21,521 bases of DNA from Deltaproteobacteria bacterium GWA2_55_10 (lineage in GTDB: Bacteria > Desulfobacterota > GWC2-55-46): assembly GCA_001797415.1 (NCBI GenBank), contig MGPL01000136.1, forward strand, positions 1-21,521, written 5' to 3'. This document shows positions 1 to 8,124 of this stretch, piece after piece. How positions within the stretch are numbered: the first letter of the stretch is position 1; every line of letters starts with the position of its first letter. The notes below the pieces were generated by a model, which saw only the letters and a list, made by a program, of their open reading frames with translations, was not told where the DNA came from and made no database searches. The position numbers and the translations under genes are program-made.

Positions 1-702
1 GTCCCGCTTATAGCCGAACTCGCAAAGGCGTATTCGGAGAAACATAAAGACTTCAGCGCCGAGGTCTCTTCGTTCAGCTGCACGCTCGGGGTCTACAAGG
101 CAGCCGACGGAGAGGCCCAGATCGGCGTAAGCACCCAAAACGGCCTTTACGGGAACCTGCCCAAGGGCGCGGTGAACAGGGTCGCAGCCAGGTCGCCTAT
201 CGTCCTTATAGTGAACAAGGGCAACCCCGTGGACGGCATCACATACGCCCAGCTCAAGGGCATATTCTCGGGAAAGATAAAGAACTGGAAAGAGGTCGGC
301 GGGCCGGACCTCAAGATAGCGAACGTCATGCTCGCGCCTTGCGTGAAGCACACGATGGGCAAGCAGGTCGCCATGTATGGAGAGATCGACCAGCTCCTTC
401 CCGATGGCAAGGTGAACCCGGTGGAGCACACTAACAAGCTGGTCATCCGGAACGCAGGCGCAATCGGCCAGCAGATTTACGGCTATGAGTCAGGCGATGT
501 GAAGATATTGAAGATAGACGGCGTGCTGCCTGAAGAGTCGACTCTCGAAAAAGAGTACACCTTCTACCAGGATTTCAATGTGGTGACCAGGGGCGAGCCC
601 ACCGGCGAGGTAAGAGGGTTCATGGATTTTATCGGCTCTGACGAGGGGGGCCGCATCATGAGGTCGCTCCGTCACATACCTGTAAAGGCCGAGCGGCCGT
701 AA
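1..702 (+). CDS. PstS-like phosphate-type substrate-binding protein, 5' end missing
   Basis: The reading frame is open from the first base of the window to TAA at 700-702, so the N-terminus, including any signal peptide, lies outside. The visible 233 residues match the periplasmic binding-protein fold of PstS-like proteins. A stretch reading IVLIVNKGNPVDGITYAQLK is followed by IFSGKIKNWKEVGG, the usual 'asparagine-tryptophan' segment of this family, and the end (MRSLRHIPVK) resembles the typical C-terminus. Family members bind phosphate or a similar oxyanion for an ABC importer, or act as sensory binding proteins. No PstA, PstB or PstC gene is visible, so the partner is unknown. The stop codon directly touches the stop codon of the convergent histidine kinase gene, leaving no room for an intergenic terminator. 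The family call is good; the ligand is inferred. Confidence 0.85.
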   Translation, partial: VPLIAELAKAYSEKHKDFSAEVSSFSCTLGVYKAADGEAQIGVSTQNGLYGNLPKGAVNRVAARSPIVLIVNKGNPVDGITYAQLKGIFSGKIKNWKEVGGPDLKIANVMLAPCVKHTMGKQVAMYGEIDQLLPDGKVNPVEHTNKLVIRNAGAIGQQIYGYESGDVKILKIDGVLPEESTLEKEYTFYQDFNVVTRGEPTGEVRGFMDFIGSDEGGRIMRSLRHIPVKAERP

Positions 703-2937
703 TCAGCCAAGTAGCTTTTCGACGAGGGCTATTATGTCCCCTGCCCTGTAAGGCTTTGCTATGACGCCCGAGAAGCCGAATTTTCTGAACTCCGACATGG
801 CCGGGTCGTTCGAGTAGCCGCTTGAGACGGCAACTTTCGCCGCAGGGTCTATTTCGAGTATATGGCGGACAGCCTCCTTGCCGCCCATGCCTGCCGGGAT
901 GGTCAGGTCCATTATCACGAGGTCAAAGGGCTTTCCGGCTTTTATGGAGGCCCTGAACGCCTCTATGGCCTTTTCCCCGTCCTCTACCGCCTCCACCTCG
1001 TATCCGAGATGGCTTATTATCTCCCCCGCAGCCTCCCTTATCATCTCCTCGTCGTCCATGACCAGCACCCTTCTCGTTCCCGGACAAGGGCGTTTCCTGG
1101 ATCGCTCTTCCTCAAAGGCCTTATAGGCAGGCAGGTATACGGAGAAGGCAGACCCCTGTCCCGGCCTTGACTTCACTTCAATGAGGCCTCCGTGGCCCCT
1201 GATTATGGAATAGGCAGAGGCCAGCCCCAGCCCGGATGAGTCTTTTTTGGTCGTGTAATAGGGGTCGAAGATCCTCTCAAGCTCGGCCTCGCTCATCCCT
1301 ATCCCGCTGTCCTCGATCCGTACGCACACGTGAGGGCCGTCAAGGGGCCGGCCCTGGGAATCGACGGATGTATTGAAGACGCTCACTCTTATGACCCCGC
1401 CGTCTATCATGGCCTGGTCTGCGTTAACGACGATGTTCTGTATGGCCTGTGAGATGAGCCCCTCGTCCGCGTCTATCGGAAGGATGTCCTGGTCTATCCG
1501 GAAATCGCATCTGGACCTCGATCCCGATGTCACGAACGAGCACCACTCCGGCGCAACGCTCTCAAGTATGACCGGGTTCTTTACCGGTGCGCCGCCCTTC
1601 GAGAAGGTGATGAACTGCTTTATCAGGTCTCTGGCGTGATTACAGGCCTTCTCAGCCTCCACGAGGCGCTTGGCGGTCTTCTCGTCAGGCCCGAAGAGGA
1701 GCGCAAGCGAGATATTGCCCATTATTCCCGTGAGCAGGTTATTGAAGTTATGGGCTATTCCCCCGGCCAGCAGGCCAAGTGATTCGAGCTTCTGGGACCT
1801 CAGTTGCTCCCGCTCGATATCCTTCCTGTAGGTTATGTCCTTGACCGTGGCGCAATAATTTATGACCTTGCCGTCGGCGCCCCTCAAGACGAACGGGCTG
1901 ACGATGACAGGGAACTCCGCGCCGTCCTTTTTCCTGAACATGAACTCGCGGTCGCCGATCGCCCCGGAGCCGATCTCATCGAATATATCTTCTATCCGGC
2001 CTGCATCTTCCGGCCAGTAGGGCATGGGCGGAAGGCGCCGCTGAAGCTCCTCGCGCGCAAATCCTGTCATCCTGAAGAACGCCGGGTTAGCGTCCACGAA
2101 CCTGCGCCCGCCGTCGAATATGCTGAAGCCGTCGTGCATGGACCTTATGAGGCTCTCGGTAAAACGCTTGCTTTCAAGCAGCGCCGCCTCGTACCTCTTC
2201 CTTTCGGTTATGTCCCTGAATATGCCGAGGATGAGCCGCATGCCGCCGATCGTAAGCGGGGCGGCGCTTATGTGGACATCGACTATGGTCCCGTCCTTTT
2301 TAACGACCAGCCCGTCATAATCCGCTGCCCTGCCTTTGGCTGTGTGCGCGGCGAACTTCTCTCTGTATTCCTGGGCCAGCTCAGGCGGATGGATCCGGCT
2401 CTGGTGCATGCCGATTATCTCATGTCTTGGCCTGCCCAAAAGCGTCTCGCCCTGCCTGTTCGTCTCAACCAGGAGTCCGGTCTCTACGTCCGCGAGCAGG
2501 GCGGCGTCATTGAGGTTTTCAAAGAGATGCCTGTATTTCTCTTCCGACTCCCGCAGCATCTCTTCGGAGATCTTGTAATCTGTGATGTCCCTTGAAATGA
2601 CGACAGCGCCATTTATGGCGCCGCTGCTGTCGAGGTAGGGGTAATAGGTCACGTTCATGAACATGCGGCCAGTCACCTTGAAGTCGAACCACGCCCTGTA
2701 GTTGACGACCTCCCCGGCAAAGCAGCGGTCGAGGTAGCCTTTTACAAAGCCCCTGAAGACCTCTTCTCCAAAAAGCTCAGGGACAGAGTGTCCTACTATT
2801 TCGTCCTTTTTTCTGCCGTGGGCTTTGAGGTAGGCTTCGCTTACGACAAGGTACTTGTAACCCCTGTCTACAATAGAGATGTGGTCCGGGGACGGCGAGA
2901 TGAAGTGCTCGTAAAGATTAAGGAATTCCTGCGGCAT
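703..2937 (-). CDS. PAS-domain hybrid sensor histidine kinase with C-terminal receiver
   Basis: A 744-residue cytoplasmic-looking sensor without clear membrane segments. Order of domains: PAS 1 about 7-120, PAS 2 about 131-247 (ends FRDITERK), PAS 3 about 257-372 (ends VKDITYRKD), HisKA with phospho-accepting His396 in GGIAHNFNN, HATPase with N box around Asn505, G1 box DSGIGM 543-548 and G2 box GLGLA 569-573, and a receiver about 622-742. The receiver has acidic Asp628/Asp629, phospho-acceptor Asp677, Ser706 and Lys728. All key residues for autophosphorylation and intramolecular relay are present. There is no DNA-binding output domain, so signalling should pass to a separate regulator not seen here. 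The HNFNNLL motif is typical of NtrB-like kinases. ATG at 2937 follows a GGAGAG ribosome site. The signal is unknown; the neighbouring PstS-like gene might hint at an oxyanion, but this is weak. Confidence 0.93.
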   Translation of the reverse strand: MPQEFLNLYEHFISPSPDHISIVDRGYKYLVVSEAYLKAHGRKKDEIVGHSVPELFGEEVFRGFVKGYLDRCFAGEVVNYRAWFDFKVTGRMFMNVTYYPYLDSSGAINGAVVISRDITDYKISEEMLRESEEKYRHLFENLNDAALLADVETGLLVETNRQGETLLGRPRHEIIGMHQSRIHPPELAQEYREKFAAHTAKGRAADYDGLVVKKDGTIVDVHISAAPLTIGGMRLILGIFRDITERKRYEAALLESKRFTESLIRSMHDGFSIFDGGRRFVDANPAFFRMTGFAREELQRRLPPMPYWPEDAGRIEDIFDEIGSGAIGDREFMFRKKDGAEFPVIVSPFVLRGADGKVINYCATVKDITYRKDIEREQLRSQKLESLGLLAGGIAHNFNNLLTGIMGNISLALLFGPDEKTAKRLVEAEKACNHARDLIKQFITFSKGGAPVKNPVILESVAPEWCSFVTSGSRSRCDFRIDQDILPIDADEGLISQAIQNIVVNADQAMIDGGVIRVSVFNTSVDSQGRPLDGPHVCVRIEDSGIGMSEAELERIFDPYYTTKKDSSGLGLASAYSIIRGHGGLIEVKSRPGQGSAFSVYLPAYKAFEEERSRKRPCPGTRRVLVMDDEEMIREAAGEIISHLGYEVEAVEDGEKAIEAFRASIKAGKPFDLVIMDLTIPAGMGGKEAVRHILEIDPAAKVAVSSGYSNDPAMSEFRKFGFSGVIAKPYRAGDIIALVEKLLG

Positions 2938-2966
2938 AGGCGGCTCTCCAAAGTTGATCGATTGAT

Positions 2967-2972
2967 ATTATA
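2967..2972 (-). promoter_or_regulatory. Candidate -10 box for the histidine kinase
   Basis: The minus strand reads TATAAT here, 30 bp upstream of the kinase start codon, within an AT-rich stretch. No good -35 hexamer is found at 16-18 bp, so this is a tentative promoter, perhaps activator-dependent. Confidence 0.35.
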
Positions 2973-3031
2973 TCATATTCAGCAACATATCGAAGAATCA
3001 GCGAACGGCCTTTTGGTGTTTTGCATATTTG

Positions 3032-3178
3032 CCTGAAACTCCAATATTGCAGGCTGCTCAAAAATTCCATATGCGAGGCGTCGAGGAGCGAGGAATGAGG
3101 CGTACTCTTTTTGTACGTCGCAGTGACGAGCGACGATGACAACAAAGCAGACGGAATTTTTGAGCAGCCTGCAGAAAA
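3032..3178 (+). repeat. Dispersed inverted-repeat element, copy 1
   Basis: The ends 3048-3068 and 3153-3173 form a perfect 21-bp inverted repeat. Between them is a core beginning CCATATGCGAGGC, then GAGCGAGGAATGAGGCGTAC, a small stem CGTAC/GTACG (3101-3105 with 3113-3117), and CGACGATGACAACAAAGCAG. The same core recurs at 13911-14071. Similarity to the second copy also extends outside the perfect arms on the left (AAACTCC.ATATT). The element has no coding capacity of its own, though an open frame runs through it into the downstream membrane fusion protein. The structure fits a REP- or MITE-like repeat; the family name is not known to me. Confidence 0.85.
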
Positions 3179-3200
3179 AATCAGATATACTCGGAAAGAA

Positions 3201-4409
3201 ATGGCAGAAGACATATCAAGACTGAAGATAGAGAAGCCTGCTGGCCGGAGGGGCTTCCGAAGACGCTCCAGAAGATTTCAATTATGGGCGGCTGCGGCAG
3301 CCCTGCTCGCCCTTGCAGTTTTCCTGGCAAGAGGCGCGCTCACAGCGCCGGAGGTCAGGGTCGGAGAGGCCGCGCTTACCTACCCTTCCCAGGGGCTTAC
3401 GGTCCTCAACGCGAGCGGCTATGTCGTGGCCGAGCGCAGGGCCGCGCTCGCCTCGAAGATAACCGGCAGGCTCGTCTGGCTCGGCGTCGAGGAAGGCAGC
3501 CTGGTCGAAAAGGGGCAGGTGGTGGCAAGACTTGAGAACGCCGACCTTGAGGCAACGCTCGACCAGGCATCCGCGGGCCTCAAGGCAGCCGGTGATAACC
3601 TCGATGCAGCGCGCGCAGAGTACGAGGACTCAATGCAGGATTTCGAACGCAAGAGAGGGCTTCTGGAGGGAGGCTTTGTCTCAAGAAGCGTCTTTGACAT
3701 GGCTGAGGCGCGCTTCAAGAAGGCCTCTGCGGCGTTCGCGGCCGCCCAGGCACAGGTCAACTCGGCCCGGGCGGCGCTCCGCGGCGCAAGGGCCTCGCTC
3801 GGATATTCGGAGATCAGGGCCCCGTTCACCGGGGTCGTGCTCACGAAGAACGCCGACATCGGCGACATAGTGACGCCGCTCGGCGCGTCAGCCGGGGCAA
3901 AGGCCGCTGTCGTCACCATAGCCGACATGGACACCCTCCAGGTAGAGGCCGACGTATCAGAAGCGAACATAAGCAGGGTCTTCAAGGGCATGCCCTGCGA
4001 AATACAGCTCGACGCGCTGCCGCTGGAAAGATCCGACGGCTTTATCCACATGATAGTGCCCACCGCCGACAGGACCAAGGCCTCCGTGATGGTCAAAATA
4101 AGGTTTTCGGATAAAGACAGGAGGATACTGCCGGAGATGAGCGCAAAGGTATCGTTCCTCTCCCGGGCCATAGCGCCGGATGAGGAAGAACCCAGGACAA
4201 CAGTGCCCATCTCTGCCGTTACAGAGGACACCGGCCGCAAATTCATATTTACTGTCGAGGACAACAGGGCAAAAAAGGTCCAGGTCTCAACGGGCGTTCA
4301 GATAGGCGACGCAATGGAGGTCAAGGGAGTTGAACCGGGCTCCCGCGTCATAATAGCTCCTCCAGAGGGGCTCGACGACGGCTCGAAGATAAAGGTACAG
4401 GAGGAGTGA
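3201..4409 (+). CDS. HlyD/MacA-type membrane fusion protein of an ABC exporter
   Basis: A 402-residue periplasmic adaptor anchored by one N-terminal transmembrane segment (about 28-44) that follows a strongly basic stretch (residues 15-26). It has the classical split biotinyl-lipoyl layout: first half about 75-115 (ASKITGRLVWLGVEEGSLV), an alanine-rich alpha-helical hairpin about 116-198, second half about 200-225 (IRAPFTGVVLTKNADIGDIV), then beta-barrel and membrane-proximal domains. It should link the two permeases to an outer-membrane channel, but no TolC-like gene is visible. I chose ATG 3201 because the in-frame upstream extension from 3111 is translated inverted-repeat sequence. The ribosome site (GGAAAG) is weak. 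The stop TGA overlaps the start of the ATPase gene. The role is well supported by family and operon context; the exported substrate is unknown. Confidence 0.9.
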   Translation: MAEDISRLKIEKPAGRRGFRRRSRRFQLWAAAAALLALAVFLARGALTAPEVRVGEAALTYPSQGLTVLNASGYVVAERRAALASKITGRLVWLGVEEGSLVEKGQVVARLENADLEATLDQASAGLKAAGDNLDAARAEYEDSMQDFERKRGLLEGGFVSRSVFDMAEARFKKASAAFAAAQAQVNSARAALRGARASLGYSEIRAPFTGVVLTKNADIGDIVTPLGASAGAKAAVVTIADMDTLQVEADVSEANISRVFKGMPCEIQLDALPLERSDGFIHMIVPTADRTKASVMVKIRFSDKDRRILPEMSAKVSFLSRAIAPDEEEPRTTVPISAVTEDTGRKFIFTVEDNRAKKVQVSTGVQIGDAMEVKGVEPGSRVIIAPPEGLDDGSKIKVQEE

Positions 4410-5095
4410 TGAGCGCCCCTTTCATCGGAATACGGGGCTTGAGCAAGTCCTATATGCGCGGCGAGCGCGCCCTTCCTGTCCTCAAGAATATAAACCTGGA
4501 CATAGCAGAGGGCGAGTTCCTTGCGCTGATGGGGCCTTCCGGGTCAGGCAAGAGCACTTTACTGAACCTCATAGCAGGGATCGACAGGGCCGATGAAGGC
4601 AGCATAGATATCGAAGGGGTCGATATAACAACGCTTGGCGAGGCAAGTCTTACCGCGTGGCGCTCCGACCATGTCGGCTTCATATTCCAGTTCTACAATC
4701 TGATACCGGTGCTCACCGCCCTTGAGAACGTCGAGCTGCCCCTTGTGCTCAAAGAGATGTCACGAAAAGAGCGCAAGGAGCGCGCAAGCCTTCTGCTTGG
4801 GCTCGTGGGCCTCTCGGAAAGAGTCGACCACTACCCCGGCCAGCTCTCCGGCGGAGAGCAGCAGCGCGTGGCGATAGCCAGGGCAATGGTGACAGACCCT
4901 TCCATACTCGTCGCGGACGAGCCGACGGGCGACCTCGACAGGGCGTCAGCGGAAGAGGTGCTGAACCTGATGAGGCGAGTAAACGAGGAGTTCGGCAAGG
5001 TCGTCATAATGGTCACGCACGACCCCAGGGCAGCTGAAAAGGCGCACGTCATAAGGCATCTTGAAAAGGGAGTCTTGAATGCCGCTCCTCATTAA
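4409..5095 (+). CDS. ABC exporter ATPase, MacB/LolD type
   Basis: A 228-residue nucleotide-binding subunit. Walker A GPSGSGKST is at 42-50, the Q-loop FQFYNLIP around 93-100, the signature LSGGEQQR at 146-153, Walker B ILVADEPTG at 166-174 and the switch histidine in VTHD at 204. The 'FQFYNLIPVLTALENVELP' region is typical of the MacB/LolD/FtsE branch that pairs with FtsX-type permeases and drives mechanotransmission rather than a classical transport cycle. ATG 4409 overlaps the preceding stop as TGATG and has AGGAGG at 4399-4404. A GTG at 4406 is also in frame but too close to that site. The 3' end overlaps the first permease by 17 bp, so the genes are translationally coupled. Confidence 0.95.
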   Translation: MSAPFIGIRGLSKSYMRGERALPVLKNINLDIAEGEFLALMGPSGSGKSTLLNLIAGIDRADEGSIDIEGVDITTLGEASLTAWRSDHVGFIFQFYNLIPVLTALENVELPLVLKEMSRKERKERASLLLGLVGLSERVDHYPGQLSGGEQQRVAIARAMVTDPSILVADEPTGDLDRASAEEVLNLMRRVNEEFGKVVIMVTHDPRAAEKAHVIRHLEKGVLNAAPH

Positions 5096-6239
5096 GATGC
5101 TCCTGAAGAACGCCTTTCGCCACGGGCTCCGCACCGGCCTAACGATCGCCGGCATGACAATAGCCATACTCGCCTTCGGCATCCTGACGACGGTCGTCGA
5201 CGCCTGGTACGCCGGAGTCGAGGCGTCCCGCGCAAACAGGCTCATCACAAGGAACGCCATCTCGCTCACCTTCGAGCTGCCGTTATCCTATTACGACAAG
5301 ATAAGGCAGGTCGAGGGCGCCACGAAGGTCTCGTACGGCAACTGGTTCGGCGCATTCTACAAGGAAGAGCGGAACTTCTTCGCCAACTTCGCGATGGAGG
5401 CCCAAAGCCACCTCGATATCGTGACCGAGCTTGTCTTGAGGCCTGAAGAAAGAGACGCCTACATAAAGGACAGGAGGGGCGCCATAGCCGGAAGGAAGCT
5501 CGCCGAAAGGTTCGGCTGGGAAATAGGCGACCTCGTAACCCTCACGGGGACCATATTCCCCGGCGACTGGGAGTTCGTATTGAGGGGCATCTATAAGGGG
5601 CGGGACGAGACAGTCGATGAGAGCATCTTCTTTTTTCACTGGGACTACCTCAATGAGAGCCTGAGAGAGACCATGCCTGAGCGCGCCGGCCAGGTAGGAT
5701 TCTATATCATCGAGATAGCGCGTCCTGAGCTTGCCGGGGCGGTATCGAAGCGCGTCGATTCTCTCTTCAAGAACTCGCTTGCCGAGACACTGACCGAGAC
5801 CGAGCGGGCATTTGCCATGAGCTTTGTTACAATGACAGAGGCGATCATGACGGCGATCCAGCTCGTCTCCATAGTCGTCATCGTCATAATCATGGCTGTC
5901 ACGGCCAACACAATGGCAATGTCTGTCCGCGAACGTCTCTCCGAGTTCGCGGCGCTGAAGACCCTCGGCTTCAATCGAGCGCACCTTTCCTTCCTGATAT
6001 TCGGAGAGGCCATGGTAATAACCTCTCTCGGCGCGGCTTTGGGCATTGCCCTCACTTTTCCGGCAGCGCAGCTCTTTAGAAGCGAGCTCGGCCAGTTCTT
6101 CCCGGTCTTCAACATAAAGCCGGCCACTATCTACATGGACATTGCAGCGGCCGTTATCGTGGCCTCGGTCTCGGCGGTCATCCCGTCTTACAGGGTCGCT
6201 GCCGCGCCCATAACGGCGGCGCTCCGCAGGATCGCCTGA
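5079..6239 (+). CDS. FtsX/MacB-like ABC exporter permease, first subunit
   Basis: A 386-residue inner-membrane permease with the type VII layout. One transmembrane helix lies near the N-terminus (about 19-41), followed by a large periplasmic domain (about 45-255) and three C-terminal helices (about 263-285, 310-335 and 352-372). The FtsX signature region reads RERLSEFAALKTLGFNR just after the second helix and ends IPSYRVAAAPITAALRRIA. The start ATG 5079 lies inside the end of the ATPase gene, preceded by AAAGGGAG. The stop TGA overlaps the next start as TGATG. It probably forms a heterodimer with the following permease. The large periplasmic domain is expected to contact the membrane fusion protein. 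No substrate can be read from the sequence. Confidence 0.92.
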   Translation: MPLLIKMLLKNAFRHGLRTGLTIAGMTIAILAFGILTTVVDAWYAGVEASRANRLITRNAISLTFELPLSYYDKIRQVEGATKVSYGNWFGAFYKEERNFFANFAMEAQSHLDIVTELVLRPEERDAYIKDRRGAIAGRKLAERFGWEIGDLVTLTGTIFPGDWEFVLRGIYKGRDETVDESIFFFHWDYLNESLRETMPERAGQVGFYIIEIARPELAGAVSKRVDSLFKNSLAETLTETERAFAMSFVTMTEAIMTAIQLVSIVVIVIIMAVTANTMAMSVRERLSEFAALKTLGFNRAHLSFLIFGEAMVITSLGAALGIALTFPAAQLFRSELGQFFPVFNIKPATIYMDIAAAVIVASVSAVIPSYRVAAAPITAALRRIA

Positions 6240-7405
6240 TGGCCATCCCCATCTCATACAGCATCAAATCCCTTGTCACCAGAAAGCTTACGACAGCGCT
6301 CACCGCCGGAGGCATGGCGCTGGTCGTATTCGTCTTCGCGGCAACGACCATGCTCGCCGAAGGGCTTGAAAAAACACTCGTCGAGACAGGCTCGCGGCAG
6401 AACGCCGTTGTAACGAGAAAGGGCGCGCCGTCTGAAGTGCAGAGCAGCGTCACGCGGGAGCAGGCATCGATAATAGAATCCATGCCCGGCATAGCTGCGG
6501 GGGCTCAAGGGGGAAGGCTCGCCGCAAAGGAAATAGTCGTCCTCATCTCCCTTACAAAGCGCGGAACGGATAAACCATCGAACGTTGTCATCCGGGGCAT
6601 ATCGTCCGCGTCAGCCGCGCTCCGAGAGCAGGTAAGGCTTACAGAGGGCCGGATGCCCAGGCCCGGCACCTACGAGATAATCGCGGGCTCTTCGATTGCC
6701 AGGAGGTTCGAGGGCGCGAAGCGTGGCGAGACGCTCGCCTTCGCGACAAGGCAGTGGCGGGTCGTAGGCATATTCGACGCGGGCGCGACCGGCTTCTCTT
6801 CCGAAATATGGGGAGACGCGGACTCACTTATGCAAGCCTTCAGAAGGCCGGTCTATTCATCGGTAATATTGAAGATGGCGGACCCATTGATGTTCGAGGA
6901 TATAAAAAAAGCTGTAGAGTCTGACCCGAGGCTTACGCTGGAGGCAAAGAGGGAGACGGAATTCTATGCGGAGCAGTCAAAGGCAATGTCCACCTTCCTG
7001 CGCATAATGGGCACGAGCCTCACCGTCATCTTCTCCCTCGGCGCGATAATAGGCGCGATGATAACCATGTATTCGGCGGTAGCGAACAGGATATCCGAAA
7101 TAGGCACTTTGCGGGCCCTCGGCTTCCACAGGTCGAGCATACTCACGGCGTTCCTCGCGGAATCCCTCATAACAGGACTCATCGGCGGCACAGCCGGACT
7201 CGTCCTGGCCTCGTTCCTTCAGTTCTTCACCATCTCGACCTTGAACTTCCAGACCTTCTCCGAGCTCGCCTTCTCCTTCGAGCTATCCTTCTGGACAGCC
7301 CTTAAATCAATCTCGGTCGCCCTCATAATGGGCCTCGCCGGCGGCCTGCTCCCGGCCCTCAAGGCATCACGCATGAAGATAGTCGACGCGCTTCGGTCCG
7401 TGTAG
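6239..7405 (+). CDS. FtsX/MacB-like ABC exporter permease, second subunit
   Basis: A 388-residue permease with the same architecture as its upstream neighbour but clearly divergent in sequence. It has an N-terminal helix (about 18-40), a periplasmic domain, and C-terminal helices starting near residue 255. The conserved FtsX segment reads NRISEIGTLRALGFHRSSIL, and the protein ends LPALKASRMKIVDALRSV, a typical terminus. The start ATG 6239 shares its A with the previous stop. As last gene of the four-gene unit it is followed by a hairpin-rich segment. Two non-identical permeases with one ATPase and one adaptor suggest a heterodimeric MacB/DevCA-like exporter or lipid/lipoprotein-handling machine. 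The choice between these is open. Confidence 0.92.
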   Translation: MAIPISYSIKSLVTRKLTTALTAGGMALVVFVFAATTMLAEGLEKTLVETGSRQNAVVTRKGAPSEVQSSVTREQASIIESMPGIAAGAQGGRLAAKEIVVLISLTKRGTDKPSNVVIRGISSASAALREQVRLTEGRMPRPGTYEIIAGSSIARRFEGAKRGETLAFATRQWRVVGIFDAGATGFSSEIWGDADSLMQAFRRPVYSSVILKMADPLMFEDIKKAVESDPRLTLEAKRETEFYAEQSKAMSTFLRIMGTSLTVIFSLGAIIGAMITMYSAVANRISEIGTLRALGFHRSSILTAFLAESLITGLIGGTAGLVLASFLQFFTISTLNFQTFSELAFSFELSFWTALKSISVALIMGLAGGLLPALKASRMKIVDALRSV

Positions 7406-7420
7406 CAAGGGCGCGATTTC

Positions 7421-7579
7421 TTGAGAGAACCTTTTTTGTAAAAAAGGTTCTCTCAAACTCTCTCCAAAAAACTTTCAGTTCTTCCCGTCCTGCCCCCCAA
7501 TTACTACAGGGGGCAGGACGGGAACTAAAAGTCTTTGAAGGGGGTCTGGGGGAAACTTTCTACAGAAAGTTTCCCCCAG
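7421..7579. repeat. Composite of three perfect hairpins between convergent genes
   Basis: Three perfect inverted repeats lie in 159 bp. The first has 17-bp arms at 7421-7437 and 7440-7456 (TTGAGAGAACCTTTTTT arm). The second has 16-bp arms at 7482-7497 and 7509-7524 with an 11-base loop. The third has 16-bp arms at 7546-7561 and 7564-7579. The outer two hairpins, with their inner flanks (CTCCAAAAAACTTT and AAAGTCTTTGAAGGGG), look like diverged inverted copies of each other, so the whole block has rough two-fold symmetry around the central hairpin. It fills the gap between the exporter operon and dut and may act as a bidirectional transcription barrier, although no stem is directly followed by a proper T-tract. 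Confidence 0.8.
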
Positions 7580-7583
7580 GAAT

Positions 7584-8027
7584 TCACTGCCCCGTGCTGC
7601 CGAAGCCATTGGAGCCTCTTGAGCTGTCGTTGAGGTTTTCGGTCATTTCGATGGTGACATCCGGGACAGGGAGGAAGATCATCTGGGCTATCTTGTCGCC
7701 GGGATGGAAGGCGAAGGCTTGGCCGCCGGGCTTGTTGCCGTTTACGACGACCACTCCGACCTCGCCGCGGTAGGTGCAGTCGATGACGCCGGCTGTGACT
7801 ATTAGGCCTTTTGCGCCGAGTCCGCTCCTCGATTTTATCTGGCCGTACCAGCCGGTCGGTATTTCGAGGGCCATGCCTGTCTTGATTATCCTGGTCTCGC
7901 CGGGATTGACCTCTGCGTATTCTGAGGCGAAGAGGTCCCATCCGGCGTCCCCGGCATGGGACTTGTGCGGGGCTTTTGCGGCAGGATCGAGGAGCCTTAT
8001 TTTGATCTTAAGCGTCGGTCTTTCCAT
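7584..8027 (-). CDS. dut: Deoxyuridine 5'-triphosphate nucleotidohydrolase (dUTPase)
   Basis: A 147-residue trimeric-type dUTPase, which hydrolyses dUTP to dUMP and pyrophosphate, keeping uracil out of DNA and supplying dTMP synthesis. All five motifs are visible: motif 1 DAGWDL (27-32), motif 2 RSGLG (67-71), motif 3 GVIDCTYRGEV (80-90, with catalytic Asp83 and the uracil-stacking Tyr86), motif 4 GDKIAQ (110-115), and the glycine-rich C-terminal motif 5 RGSNGFGSTG (137-146). The length is normal for the family. I chose ATG at 8025-8027 because GGGAGGA lies four bases upstream (8032-8038). A longer in-frame extension to 8147 would add non-family sequence. The gene is convergent with the exporter operon and divergent from the next gene. 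Confidence 0.97.
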   Translation of the reverse strand: MERPTLKIKIRLLDPAAKAPHKSHAGDAGWDLFASEYAEVNPGETRIIKTGMALEIPTGWYGQIKSRSGLGAKGLIVTAGVIDCTYRGEVGVVVVNGNKPGGQAFAFHPGDKIAQMIFLPVPDVTIEMTENLNDSSRGSNGFGSTGQ

Positions 8028-8124
8028 ATATTCCTCCCAAGTAAGGGCTATTATTAACATAATCGGTAGGGGGCCCGCAAAATTATTTGTATTCAAAGCC
8101 GCGATGATATAGAATATCCGGACT

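Noticed and set aside
1804..2595. 263-residue plus-strand frame opposite the histidine kinase PAS region
   Set aside because: Antisense to conserved PAS domains, with no ribosome site or recognisable motif.
3186..3191. TATACT as -10 box for the exporter operon
   Set aside because: It lies only 9 bp before the chosen ATG, leaving almost no leader, and no -35 element sits at normal spacing.
3419..4264. 281-residue minus-strand frame opposite the membrane fusion protein
   Set aside because: Ser/Ala/Thr-rich shadow composition with no domain signature; the plus-strand gene has full family structure and operon coupling.
5283..6257. Long minus-strand open frame opposite the first permease
   Set aside because: Its product is Arg/Asp/Glu/Tyr-rich, matches no protein pattern, and lies wholly antisense to a gene with clear FtsX motifs.
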